Source: Lumbricus terrestris
Lineage: Eukaryota > Annelida > Clitellata > Crassiclitellata > Lumbricidae
Direction of reading: 5' to 3'
NCBI GenBank assembly: GCA_949752735.1
Contig: OX457039.1
Location: 44,331,452-44,395,451 of the forward strand
DNA: 64,000 nucleotides
The notes under the pieces are model-generated. The model did not search any database and had not been told where the DNA came from. It saw nothing but the letters and a program-made list of their open reading frames with translations. Made by a program: the position numbers and the translations under genes. Positions 11,701 through 22,267 of the stretch are shown here, piece by piece. Every line of letters begins with the position of its first letter. Position 1 is the stretch's first letter.

Positions 11701-12953
11701 AACTGCTGCTAGGAGGAAGAATGTCGAGTGCAGGGTGGCAAGTACTCGCATCTAAATGAGGAACTTCATGTCCATGTGGAATCGTTTGGACATCCAGTTG
11801 ATGTATACAGGAAACTATCCTTTGCACTTCACGAGCTAAGGCGGCATCTTGTACCAGTAGGTGCAACTTTTGTATGTTTCAGCATTGTGTGTGTGTGTGT
11901 GTGTGCGTGAAGATATGTCTCACTTTCAGATCGTGCTCAAACACAATTTTAGTTAAGCTGAGAAATTACAAGTTAGAATATTGCTAGACAAATGTATTTT
12001 GCCAGTATTTTCATGTATAAATAAATGTTATTTAATAATCAGCATAAAGTCTTTTAAGTAAGCTGTAGACACTTGAGGTGCAATTCATGAAGAGTCTGTC
12101 TATTCAATGTCATGACTTAAGCTAAACAATGTAAAAAAGCCAGGACATTCTTTTTCAACGGATGTGCATTTCATTTTGCAATCACATTAGATCTCTGCAG
12201 TCGCCTGGTGTGATGTTGCATTATCATTCAGTAGCATTTTCGTGATCTGCAACTTTCAATTTTTCCAGTGCATTTAAGTAATTGTGCTGTTTCTTTGGTT
12301 TTGTTGAGGATTACAACGATGATGTTACACAGCAGCAGGTGCATGAGCTGGCAATTCTCAATGGCGCCCCTCCTCCAGGTGCCAATAGAGGGCGAGGCAG
12401 GGGAGGAATGCCTATGTCAAGGGGCGCAGGGCCTGTAGTTCCACCTTACGGGGCACGTGGAGGCGGTGCATCCTTTGGCATTGGCGCCTCAAGGTATGTG
12501 TTGTCCATGTTCCAGTTTATGGAGGACTTCAAATTAATATTGTTGTTGCTTGTGATATAGAGCAGCGGTTCTCAACCTGTGGGTCGCGACCCCCGCGGGG
12601 GTCGCCTGACGATTTGCCAGGGGTCGCCTGGTCCTTCAGAAATTTGTAAAATATGCAATAGTAATTTCAACGCTATCTACTACACTATAACAATATAAAA
12701 TAAATTTTTGCTAATACTTTTGCTGTGAGTCGTTTGTCATATTACGGCAGCTTATTTAATATTTTCTGTTTTAGTTTGCAAATATAAATTCCACTTTTAC
12801 CATTCATCTAAAAAAAATTAAACAATATTTTGGTATGCTCAAAGAATCAACTATGCTCAAGAGTCAACTATAGTGAGGTCATTACAGGGGCGGAGACTTG
12901 GGGTGACAGAGAACGTTCTCCTCGAAATTAGTGGCGGAGACCACGCTGCTATA

Positions 12954-12994
<41 letters not shown>

Positions 12995-15900
12995 CAATAT
13001 TTCATATTTATTTAATCATTTTTTATAAACTTATAAGTGTTATCCACTTCTTATCGATTACGAGCAATTTTAATAGGATGCCATTCCCAGCTTAAAATGT
13101 TATCATTACCGTTTGCAAATTGAAACAAATTTCAAACAATGTGTCGGGGCCTCGGGGACACTTATTGATGTCTAAAATCACGTATCTGAGCACTGAAATC
13201 CTGAGAAACTTTAAGATGACAGCTTAAAATGTTTCAGTTACATTATGAAAATCCAAAAATCATAAGTATTTACTTTGAAGTCTTAAACCTTGACTATCAA
13301 TATTGAAAAATTAGCAAAATTTTGCGAAGCTTAGGCCTACAGCTTAAAATGCTACCAATGCAACGTGGAAATTCAAAAACGTTAGCCTAAAAACGGAGAA
13401 AGGAATTTACTAAAGTCCTAAACCATGTCTTTGCGCAATGTAATCATGAGAAATGTTTCTGAAATGACAGCTTAAAATGTTACCATTGAGTGTGGAAATA
13501 AATTTTTAGAATGCAAGGGGTACTTTTGAAACCTTAAACAACAGCTATCAGCACTCAAATGATGAGCAATTTCGTGGAAATATCAGCTTAAAATGATACC
13601 TTCGCAGTGTGAAAATCAAAAACATTTCGCAAATTGGGGGAAAGCCTTCACCTCCCCAGACCTCTCCTCTTGCTGAATATACTTATGAAACTTGAACTTC
13701 AAACTATCGAATATACTTATGAAACTTGAACTTGTAGCTCTCAGAATCGCAAGTGCCAGAATACCTCATAAAATTGCCAAAAACAGTTTTTCGAACTGTG
13801 AAATGAAAATGCATGAAAATGAACAATGGTAGCAAAAAAAGTGAAAGGTTGGGGTTACTCAATCAATTTTGTTGCTGGGGGTCGTTACAACTTTCAACAC
13901 GCTACAGAGGGGTCGCCGCACAAAAAAGGTTGAGAACCGCTGATATAGAGATAGTGAATTTGTGACACAAGTGACTAATTTTAAAATCCCAGATATGCAC
14001 GTTTGACATACTATTTGACTGGGATGGGCAGTAATTTAATGAGTAATTGAAATTACGTAATTTCAATTAGAATTTTGATTGGTAATTTGCTGCTCTGCAT
14101 CAAAGTAATTTGTAATTCAATTACTTTTCTTCCTGTAATTTGTAATTTCAATTACATTCCGCAAAATCAAATTACTTTGAATGTAATTACATTAAGATTC
14201 TTTGGTAAATCATGCGATCCTTGCAACAGGGTATCATCCGTATTCTAAGTTACTACCTGCTTAGTGGCTACCTGCACGGTTTGCAGACCACACTAACAGA
14301 ATATGCAAGACGGTGTCAATATCTGAAAATGCTACCAGTAGCGAACAAAATACTGAGCATCTGATGGTCATAAAGAAGGAGAAGAAGATGAAGAATTTTA
14401 TGGTTTTAGTGTGCAGCGTGCAGTGACCACAAATTAAGTCGACTAACGGAAACAGAAACGATTTAGAAATCTTACAGCATATAGAAGATGACAGAAAGGG
14501 AACTAGCAATGCCTCATAGCTATCCAACTGCTAACAAATTGTTTATACAATTTAATGCTGCCCTGCCTTGGTCTGCGCCAGTAGATAGGTTCTTTAGTTT
14601 TACAGTCATGATTGTAAGACCCAACAGACTATCAGACAACTTGTTTGAACAGCTGCTGCTTCTTAAAGAAAACTAAATAGACATTTTCTTACACAATAAA
14701 TAATAATACACATAGAAATAAGTAAAAAAAGGCATGCACTTCCTGCCTCGGTTTTTTATTTCAATGATTTAAACCCCAAGTAATTTGTAATTGATGTAAT
14801 TGAAATTACATAATTTGTAATTTGAGGCTCTGAGTCAAAGTAATTTGTAATTCAATTACATTTTCTCCAGTAATTGGTAATTTGTAATTCAATTACATGT
14901 TGCCCTGTAATTTGCCCATCCCTGCTATTTGATTGTTTCATACTATCAGACATTATGTCCAATTTCTAGCCACTCTATCTGACAGATACTACCCAACTTT
15001 AAACATGCCTTCTCATACCTGACAGTATATGGTCTTGTAAATATTTTGTTATTGTGAATACAATTATTTTGGAGTTACTCTAGTCATTGTTTTTCTTGAA
15101 TTGTGGTTCTGCAGAGGCAGCAGAGGTGGTCGGGGATTTCCTACCAGAGGTGCTTCAACCTTCAAACCCAGAGGGGGACCACAGCACCCGCCTCAACCAC
15201 AGCCGCAGCAACCCATGCCAGCAGCTGGATATTCTGAATCGTCTCAATATGTAAGATATATATATATATTGATGTGAAATAGAGACAAATTGCATCACAA
15301 TGAGTTGTGTAAATTATTTATTAATAAGATGCTTTTTGTTTGTCTTATAATAAATTGAATGTAATTTATATTTTTTTTAGAATAATAAAATTGGCCATTA
15401 AAAGAACTTTAAAAAAAATTATATTGGATTTCGGACTTAGGATTTTATGCTATTTTAAAACATTTTGACATTGATTGTATAAAGAAATGATGTACGTTTG
15501 TTTATTATACCTTGTCTGTACACCAAAATGCGGATAGCAATATTCTTATCTTATCTTATCTTAGTTTCAGTTTTCAACTGGGTGAATGAATTGATGGAGG
15601 TCAATAAGATGATTCAGGTTCTCATTGCAATTTTTTATGCATACACACTAATAGTTTTACATTGTGTTTTACTGTTGACTTTTTTTAAGCTGATGTGCAT
15701 TTGTTTGCCATTTCTTTACTATTGAACTATAATTTTTAAAACTGGTGTTTGTCCTGTTTTACAGGAACAGAATCAGAACAGTTTCTCAGCAGGTCCCTCG
15801 TCACATGGTTACGAAAACCAACCACCTGTCAATACAACTGGGTTAGTGTTGATGTACAAACTATTGTCTCTTCATTTTCTGATGAGCAAGATACGATGTT

Positions 15901-18900
15901 AATGAATTGCTACAAATCTTTTTCAACTCTTTGGTCCTCTGATTTTGCTCTGCTTAGTGTTTAGTGTGCCATGGAGCAATTCGTTACACTGTCGGCGATT
16001 TGTTTGCATTTCAGTGAGATCTTCTGGACCGTTTCTTAAATGCTCATTACTCAATTATAATTAATCCGCATTATCCCATAAAATTTATTGAAAAATCAAG
16101 CCATATCCTGACACTGATACCTGTTCTTTGGCTTAAACTTACCTTTCCTGAAGTTGAAAAGCATGGTTAAGTAACACTTGCAAGTCTTGTTCTAACAGCA
16201 GCATTTGTTTATGTTTCTAAATATTGAGCACTTGTGTGGCAATGAACATCGGAAGAATAAATAAACATAATGAATGAGTAATGCAGTGAATGGTGTGTGC
16301 TAGTTTGAAACGTTGCTACGACTACGACTGATTGTGAAGTTTCCGATGGTTTGATTGTCACACAAAAGGAGCACATTTTAAATGCACAATTGAATTAGAC
16401 AAAACACGTGAAGTGGCAGATGGCATAAATCGAGGATACATTTAGGTTTGCCAAAAAATGTGTGATTAAATTACAAGTATGAATTGAGCAGATGAAGTAA
16501 TTCATTTGAAAATATGCATTGCTGAACAGTACTGACAACTTATTAAGCATTGCCCTAGATTAGAAGCAAGATTAGTTAAAAACATGTATAATGACCAGTT
16601 TGACAGGTAGGGTTATTTAAAAAACCAGGAAGGACTTACCAGAACTTGTTGTTAAATAAACTATTTTGTGGCAAATTGGAGCTTATAACTAGTAATGGCA
16701 GTAATGTGTTTTTGTGGTTTATTTGTGTAATAGGCCTGTGCAGCAATTTTCAGAGTTCAGTCAGTCAAGTGTAGTTCAGCCAGCATACAACATTCAACCA
16801 AATTACACAGCACAGCCGGGTCAAGCACCATTCGGTTCTCAAAATGCTGTGCCCCCATTTAATCCTCAGGCTGCCATGGGTCAGTCCGCTGCCTACGACA
16901 ACCCATGTTAGTAAACTTGCTGTCAACAATGTAGCATTAAAACAACAATGCAGCATTAAAACAACGATGTAGCATTGTTAGAATGATAATGGTCGTTTGA
17001 TTGTCCTTGATGACGTGATTGTGGATGAAACTTGTGCTGAAGCTCAGACAAATGGGCAACTACTCTAAATGGTTGCTGCATAGCTTAAGAATCTATTTAT
17101 AGTTGTAAAGGATGCAGACATAGTTGAACCATGCACATCATTTGAAAGTGAAAGGTTTATTTTTAGCATGCTCAATATGTTTAAGATCTATGTATAGGGG
17201 CATTCCAGGTCAAATCAACACAATTTTTAATTAAAATTTGCATCATCATCTCCGATTTTGATGAAATTTGGCATGATGGTAGAACCCAATGAGAAACTCT
17301 CAAAACTAAAATTTTAGATTTTTGGGTCAACCGGTTTCCGAAATATGGGTCATTGAACCTTGACCCAAACGTCCCGATTTGGGCAGACCGGACGAGGTTT
17401 AAACTGCTGTATCTCAGCTTCTATTGCACCTAGAAACAAAAGTGAGATACCAAATTAAAACTGAGTGAATGCTCTGTTTGGGCAAAGTAGCTAGAAATAG
17501 TTATTTTGAGTAACAAAAATAATGTGAGCATCTGTAACCTATTAACCCTGACACAGGTCACTTTGTACTCTCAGAATTTTATGAACTTTTTACCATTCAA
17601 AGATCTCACTATTCTAAAGAGTTGATGAAAATTTCAGAGTGGGCCTTCCAGTAGTTTTTTTGTTATGATTTTTTGAATGTTCACCCAAGGGCGCGAATCA
17701 CGCGGTGAACGAAGGTACACATGTCAAATGAAGTCTTTGACAGCTAGGAAATATAATTTTTAGTGAAAAAGACATTTCAGACCTCTGTCAAATCATAATT
17801 CACAATCTAGTCAGTTTCAGGTCAAGCTATATATTCAGTTTCCACAAAGCTATTGCAGCTTGCATCTCGAGGGCACTCAGCATATATGCCTCCCAGTGCT
17901 TGGTATTTATTTCTTTCTTTCTCAAGGAACAGAGTGGAATGACCCGTGGACACAAAGCGCAGTGTAACAGGGATGGCATTCCAGGATGTAGGACCAGTGA
18001 CATAGAATGAACAACGCTGTCGGATGGCAGTCTGCAAGCAGGGAATCAGAAACTCAGCTTGGTTCATCGATCGACACTGACACGGTGACACCCAAGATGG
18101 AAAAAAGAGTTCTCAAAGATACGATGGAGCACCGCCTAACCAATGCACAGACCCTGTAGTCAATCCACTGTGGAGAAGGGAGCCAATGTAAGACATCTTG
18201 CAACATGAGACATAAACATTTTTGGATATGGCCAAGAAGTCGTGCCGCACAGCGGAGAACCCGTTTCAGACAGCCTATCCGGTCAGCCGGAAGTCCATGA
18301 TAGAGGGTGCTACAGTGGTCAAGTCATGAAATTATGAAAGAGTGAATAATGAGGCAGCACCAAAAGTAAGAGAGCGAGATACCACTTTAAGCTGGCGCAA
18401 CTGGTAGTAACAGTTACAATGCAGCATAACAGGTTTATATGCTGAAAGTTAGGTTAGCTCTTGGTCCAAAATAAGTCTAAGACCCCACACAAAAGGTGTT
18501 GGATGAAGTTCTGATGTCAGTACATCCACACAAGATATTATCAGCAGATAACTTGTATGAGGATAATGAAAAGATTGAGAGGCCCATGAAGATACAAAAG
18601 GTTTATTTCTACTACAGCAAATGTCTGCATAACACAGCTAAGCCACCAGTCGTCATTATACTTGGCGGCGACATAACTCTCAATGTCTTCAAATTTCACT
18701 GCTTGATAGTCAGCAAGACCTAATTGAAATTGATAAGTAAGTAGGTAAACTTAAGCATTGTCTTGCCCAACATCCAGTGCTAGCAAATAATATCAATCTG
18801 TTAATTATTTAATATATAGGTGTGGATAGCATTGAATAAAATGGACAGTTGCGCATGCATTAACACTCGATTCACGCCCTTGGGTGAACATTCAAAAAAT

Positions 18901-20207
18901 CATAACAAAAAAACTACAGGAGGGCCCACTCTGAAATTTTTATCAACTCTTTAGAATAGTGAGATCTTTGAATGGTAAAAAGTTCATAAAATTCTGAGAG
19001 TACAAAGTGACCTGTGTCAGGATTAATAGGCTACAGATGCTCACATTATTTTTGTTACTCAAAATAACTATTTCTAGCTACCTTGCCCAAACAGAGCATT
19101 CACTCAGCTTTAATTTGGTATCTCACTTTTGTTTCTAGGTGCAATAGAAGCTGAGATACAGCAGTTTAAACCTCGTCCAGTCTGCCCAAATCGGGTCGTT
19201 TGGGTCAAGGTTCAATGACCCATATCTCGGAAACCGGTTGACCCAAAAATCTAAAATTTTAGTTTTGAGAGTTTCTCAATGGGTTCTACCATCATGCCAA
19301 ATTTCATCAAAATCGAAGATGGTCATGCCGGAACACTGTGATGATTTGACCTGGAATGACCCTATAGTATTGTGAACTCATTTCATTTATGTTTAAATCC
19401 ATTTCAGAGGTGGTTGCACCATGTCTCCCACTGATGCCTTATTTAACACACGAGAAATATTAGCGTGTGGTGTAGGAATTTCCTGTGCAGCAGTACATCA
19501 GCTGTGCACAGCCGGAATTTGGAACAAGCACAGGGTTGATTGTCAGTTTTCCAGGGCCATACAATCCCAAGCTGGTTATGTAGCTGCACACTTTCCGTAC
19601 CACCAGATGTAACTGAGATAAATTATGGCAGTTATCTGTTGCCTTAGTCAATGAGACAGCAGCTGTTTACCCATACATTATTTGTGCAGGTTCAGTCTAG
19701 GTGCCTTCATCCTTTGATACAGTGTCTCGCCATTACTAGATATTGAAGTGTTCAGAAATAAATCACAATATCTTTTGTCCATAACAGACACCAATGTGGC
19801 CTTCAAAGTAATTGGAGAAAATTGTCTGGTAGCAGGCTATGATGCATCAGACAGCCAGAGCTTTCTAGACTATTGTATTAATTATATAGCCCTATTAATC
19901 TGCAGTCACAGGGACTTAGGTTCCAAATGACCACAAATAAGGTGAATGGGTCTGCACTTTACATAATGTATATGATTTCCTAATGAATATAATATATAAT
20001 GTACTTGATTTCCCACGTTTCTGTTGCAATGTGAAATTGCTTATATGGTAATTGTGCTTTCATTTATGTTTAGCCGCAAACACTTGGGGCTCTGCTCCTG
20101 GAGCCGAGGTTGGCAGTTATGGAAAGTCTCCTGTGGCTCGTCCGTCAGTTGGTATGACCCGTTCCCATCCATACGCACCTCCCACAGTCAGAGGTGGACA
20201 TTTCTAG
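8731..20207 (+). CDS. KHDRBS: KH-domain STAR-family RNA-binding protein (Sam68/SLM-like)
   Basis: Nine exons: 8731-8881, 10230-10342, 10974-11090, 11713-11856, 12309-12493, 15115-15250, 15765-15841, 16734-16906, 20074-20207 (409 aa). Residues about 26-50 ([20 protein letters not shown]) are the QUA1 dimerisation segment. The maxi-KH domain spans about 70-180, with [19 protein letters not shown] holding the GxxG loop (GPKG, residues 97-100), then GSMRDKEK and LNEELHVHV, ending at LVPDYNDD. After this come an Arg-Gly-rich region (about 200-265), a Pro/Gln/Tyr-rich region and a C-terminus with SPVARP and RSHPYAPP, like the RxHPYGRY end of SLM proteins. STAR proteins of this family bind U/A-rich RNA as dimers and steer alternative splicing in the nucleus; RG boxes are arginine-methylation sites and the C-terminal tyrosines are Src-family targets. 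The start is the first of two in-frame ATGs (8731, 8740). The exon 3 donor (AAG|gtcgtt) is weak. Confidence 0.92.
12563..13942. mobile_element. 1.4-kb non-autonomous hAT element with internal repeats
   Basis: CAGCGGTTCTCAACC at the left and GGTTGAGAACCGCTG at the right are perfect 15-bp inverted repeats. A perfect 8-bp duplication ATATAGAG flanks it (12555-12562 and 13943-13950). Just inside is GTGGGTCGCGACCCC, a palindrome common in hAT MITEs. No transposase is present. From 13089 to 13610 five diverged units with the core CAGCTTAAAATGTTACCATT recur every 80-140 bases. It lies in intron 5 of the KH gene. Confidence 0.93.
12953..12988. repeat. (AT)n microsatellite
   Basis: About 17 AT units inside the hAT element of 12563-13942. 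Confidence 0.95.
14019..14924 (+). mobile_element. hAT element with transposase relic
   Basis: Ends CTGGGATGGGC and GCCCATCCCTG are inverted, with a perfect 8-bp duplication CTATTTGA (14011-14018 and 14925-14932). Both subterminal zones (about 14030-14190 and 14775-14910) are packed with TAATTTGTAATTCAATTAC-type repeats, probable transposase-binding clusters. Between them is a hAT transposase C-terminal remnant (14545-14675). The element lies in intron 5 of the KH gene, only 76 bases after the previous hAT copy. Confidence 0.92.
14488..14676 (+). pseudogene. hAT transposase C-terminal (dimerisation) domain remnant
   Basis: The frame contains [20 protein letters not shown] followed by [20 protein letters not shown] and LLLKEN, then a stop. 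This matches the end of hAT transposases (FxxxNTALPSSAxVERxFS, then RLSDxxFExLLxLKxN). Only about 60 residues remain; the BED finger and catalytic core are absent, so it cannot act alone. Confidence 0.85.
17198..19362. mobile_element. 2.2-kb foldback element with ~500-bp inverted arms
   Basis: The left arm (17198-17700) starting GGGCATTCCAGGTCAAATCA is repeated, inverted, with only a few percent difference in the right arm (about 18869-19362) ending ACCTGGAATGACCC. The flanks share TATAG on both sides (17193-17197 and 19363-19367), a possible 5-bp duplication. The centre (17701-18868) carries a LINE remnant. It lies in the last intron of the KH gene. The superfamily is not assigned. Confidence 0.85.
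17830..18480 (-). mobile_element. CR1/L2-like LINE ORF2 C-terminal fragment
   Basis: In minus orientation broken frames read [20 protein letters not shown] with [13 protein letters not shown], then [20 protein letters not shown], then [16 protein letters not shown]. This is the SRxDYCNSxLYGLP, AARL, LHWLP, GPxxWNxLPxxLR order at the end of CR1/L2-type reverse transcriptases. It occupies the middle of the foldback element of 17198-19362. Confidence 0.85.
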
Positions 20208-22267
20208 GCTTCTATTGGCCGTAGAGAAACTGATCTACATAGTCTAACCACTTGGATAAAAAAGACATTTCAAGACAAGTCGTGACTAACACTTCATCAA
20301 AAACTGGTTATACTAGCTAACGGGACTGTAATGTTGGTAAGAGGAATAGCCAGTCGGCAGCATCATCTGTTTGTTGTCAGAACTTCAGCATTAAGACATT
20401 CTGAGAAGATTCAGTTTTAGTGACCTAGCATCATTTACATGTCATTTTTGATTGTTAAATATATTTTAAATTTATAAAACATATGCTTGTGAGAGTATGA
20501 AATATGATGCACCATGTTTCCTCTGGGCTATGTGTCTATTTATACGTATAAACATATATATATATATATATATATACATACACATGCCTTAGTGGCCCAT
20601 CCATATAATTATTACGTATACATTTTTTTACCCCTTCCCCTGTTGCAACTGATACATTTTGTGAAACCTTCTCCTCTTTTGCGTACGTACAAATAAGTAT
20701 CTCAACTTTTCAGCCAAAGTCATTCTGACATTTAGACGTATTTGCTAGCTAAAATTTTTAACTTCTGGTTTACTGTTTAGATCTGAAAAGAATTCAATTA
20801 CAATGTAATCAGTTGCCATTGGACGACTGCAGGATAATAATACAGAGTTATAGATAGGCTAACGTGGACGTTATAATTACAAATTTATTTTTGGGTACGT
20901 ACGTACATCTTGTTGAGACCCTGCCGTACCCACACCTATGCAAATCACCAAAATCCAGTCACCTCTCCCTGCATATGTAATTATACGGACAGCCCCTAGA
21001 AAGTCTAGATTGGACATTGTCTAGCAGTTTACTGCACTTACTACGTAGGAGCAAAAATGTGGAATGCACACAAGTTCCCCGATATCTTTAATCATTATAC
21101 ACATCATTATGGGTTTATTATCAACTTAAACAATGAGAAAACATTTTCTTGATGCTTCTGACTAACAAACTGAAATAGAAAATGTCAAAAGTAGTATTGA
21201 TACAAGTAGTAAACTGCATTTTTCTGCATCAAAGAGGTTCAAGACATGCCAATCATCATTTATTGTATTAATATAAGCATCAACTGTGTTGAGCAAAAAT
21301 CCAGTAACAAGAGTGAGCAAAGTAATTTTCATTTTCAATGTAAAATTATGTGGAGTTGCACAGCGTTGGTCTGGTTATTAGGGTGGAAATATTGTACTCC
21401 TGCTTTTAAACTAAATTATGCAACATCTAGATATGACGGCATGATAAAGAAGTGTGTTCAACAACTTTAATATAATGCTACACAAATACAGCAAAACTTT
21501 GTTATATAAAAGTTCAATGCACCACCGTTAAGGATTCGAAATTAGCAAGATGGATATTCACATGAAGCTGTAGCCAACTCCACATGTAGACTACATAAAT
21601 GTATACAAATGTTTGTATAGGGGCCGTACTTCTTCATCTTCTACACCTTTCAGAATCTCTAGGATTTAGGTAAAACAAAAAGGGTAAGGTATCAAGGGGA
21701 AAATCGTCCTCGCCTCAATTGACAGACCCTCCCATTGACCAGTCATACATATACATGTGCATCGGTCTTTGTCTCATACTTGGAGCCTAGTAACAACTAG
21801 GTTACCTAGGTCAGTAGTATCAAGCAAATGGCCTTTTATATCTGATAGTCAAAATTTTGGTAACGACTGTAGAGTAACTTCGAAATAAGCGAGGCTTTGA
21901 TATATGGAAGGTAGGTTCAATAAAGCAGTCAAATTTGCATGTTTTTGCATTGGTTGTGGCCGTGCATTTGACTAATATTCTATATAACGAAGTTCGAAAT
22001 ACTAAAGTTTTACTGTATGTTCAACAAACCTACACAACACGAACTAGAAATAGCTTCACCAGAGATGAAAGAAATCAAAATTGTTTCAAGATAAAGCAAT
22101 GCTTACAAAAAGCGATGCAGTGTTAATTGGTTGCTTCATCTGCAAAGTTTTGCCTTAGCGTACTGATTTGATATAAAAACAAAAAACAAATTGTAATGAC
22201 ACAGATTTAGCTGTTGAAATTAAGAAATGAAAAGCAGTTTTTGTCAAGTTACGCTCTGATGAATGGA
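20208..22267. other. Convergent intergenic/3' UTR region
   Basis: The region lies between the stop of the KH gene (+) and the stop of the protein 4.1 gene (-). It is AT-rich with no coding signal. A canonical AATAAA on the plus strand at 21919-21924 could end a long KH-gene 3' UTR; this is inference. An (AT)n tract lies at 20549-20574. Confidence 0.5.
20549..20574. repeat. (TA)n microsatellite
   Basis: About 13 TA units followed by CATACACATG, in the presumed 3' UTR of the KH gene. Confidence 0.9.
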
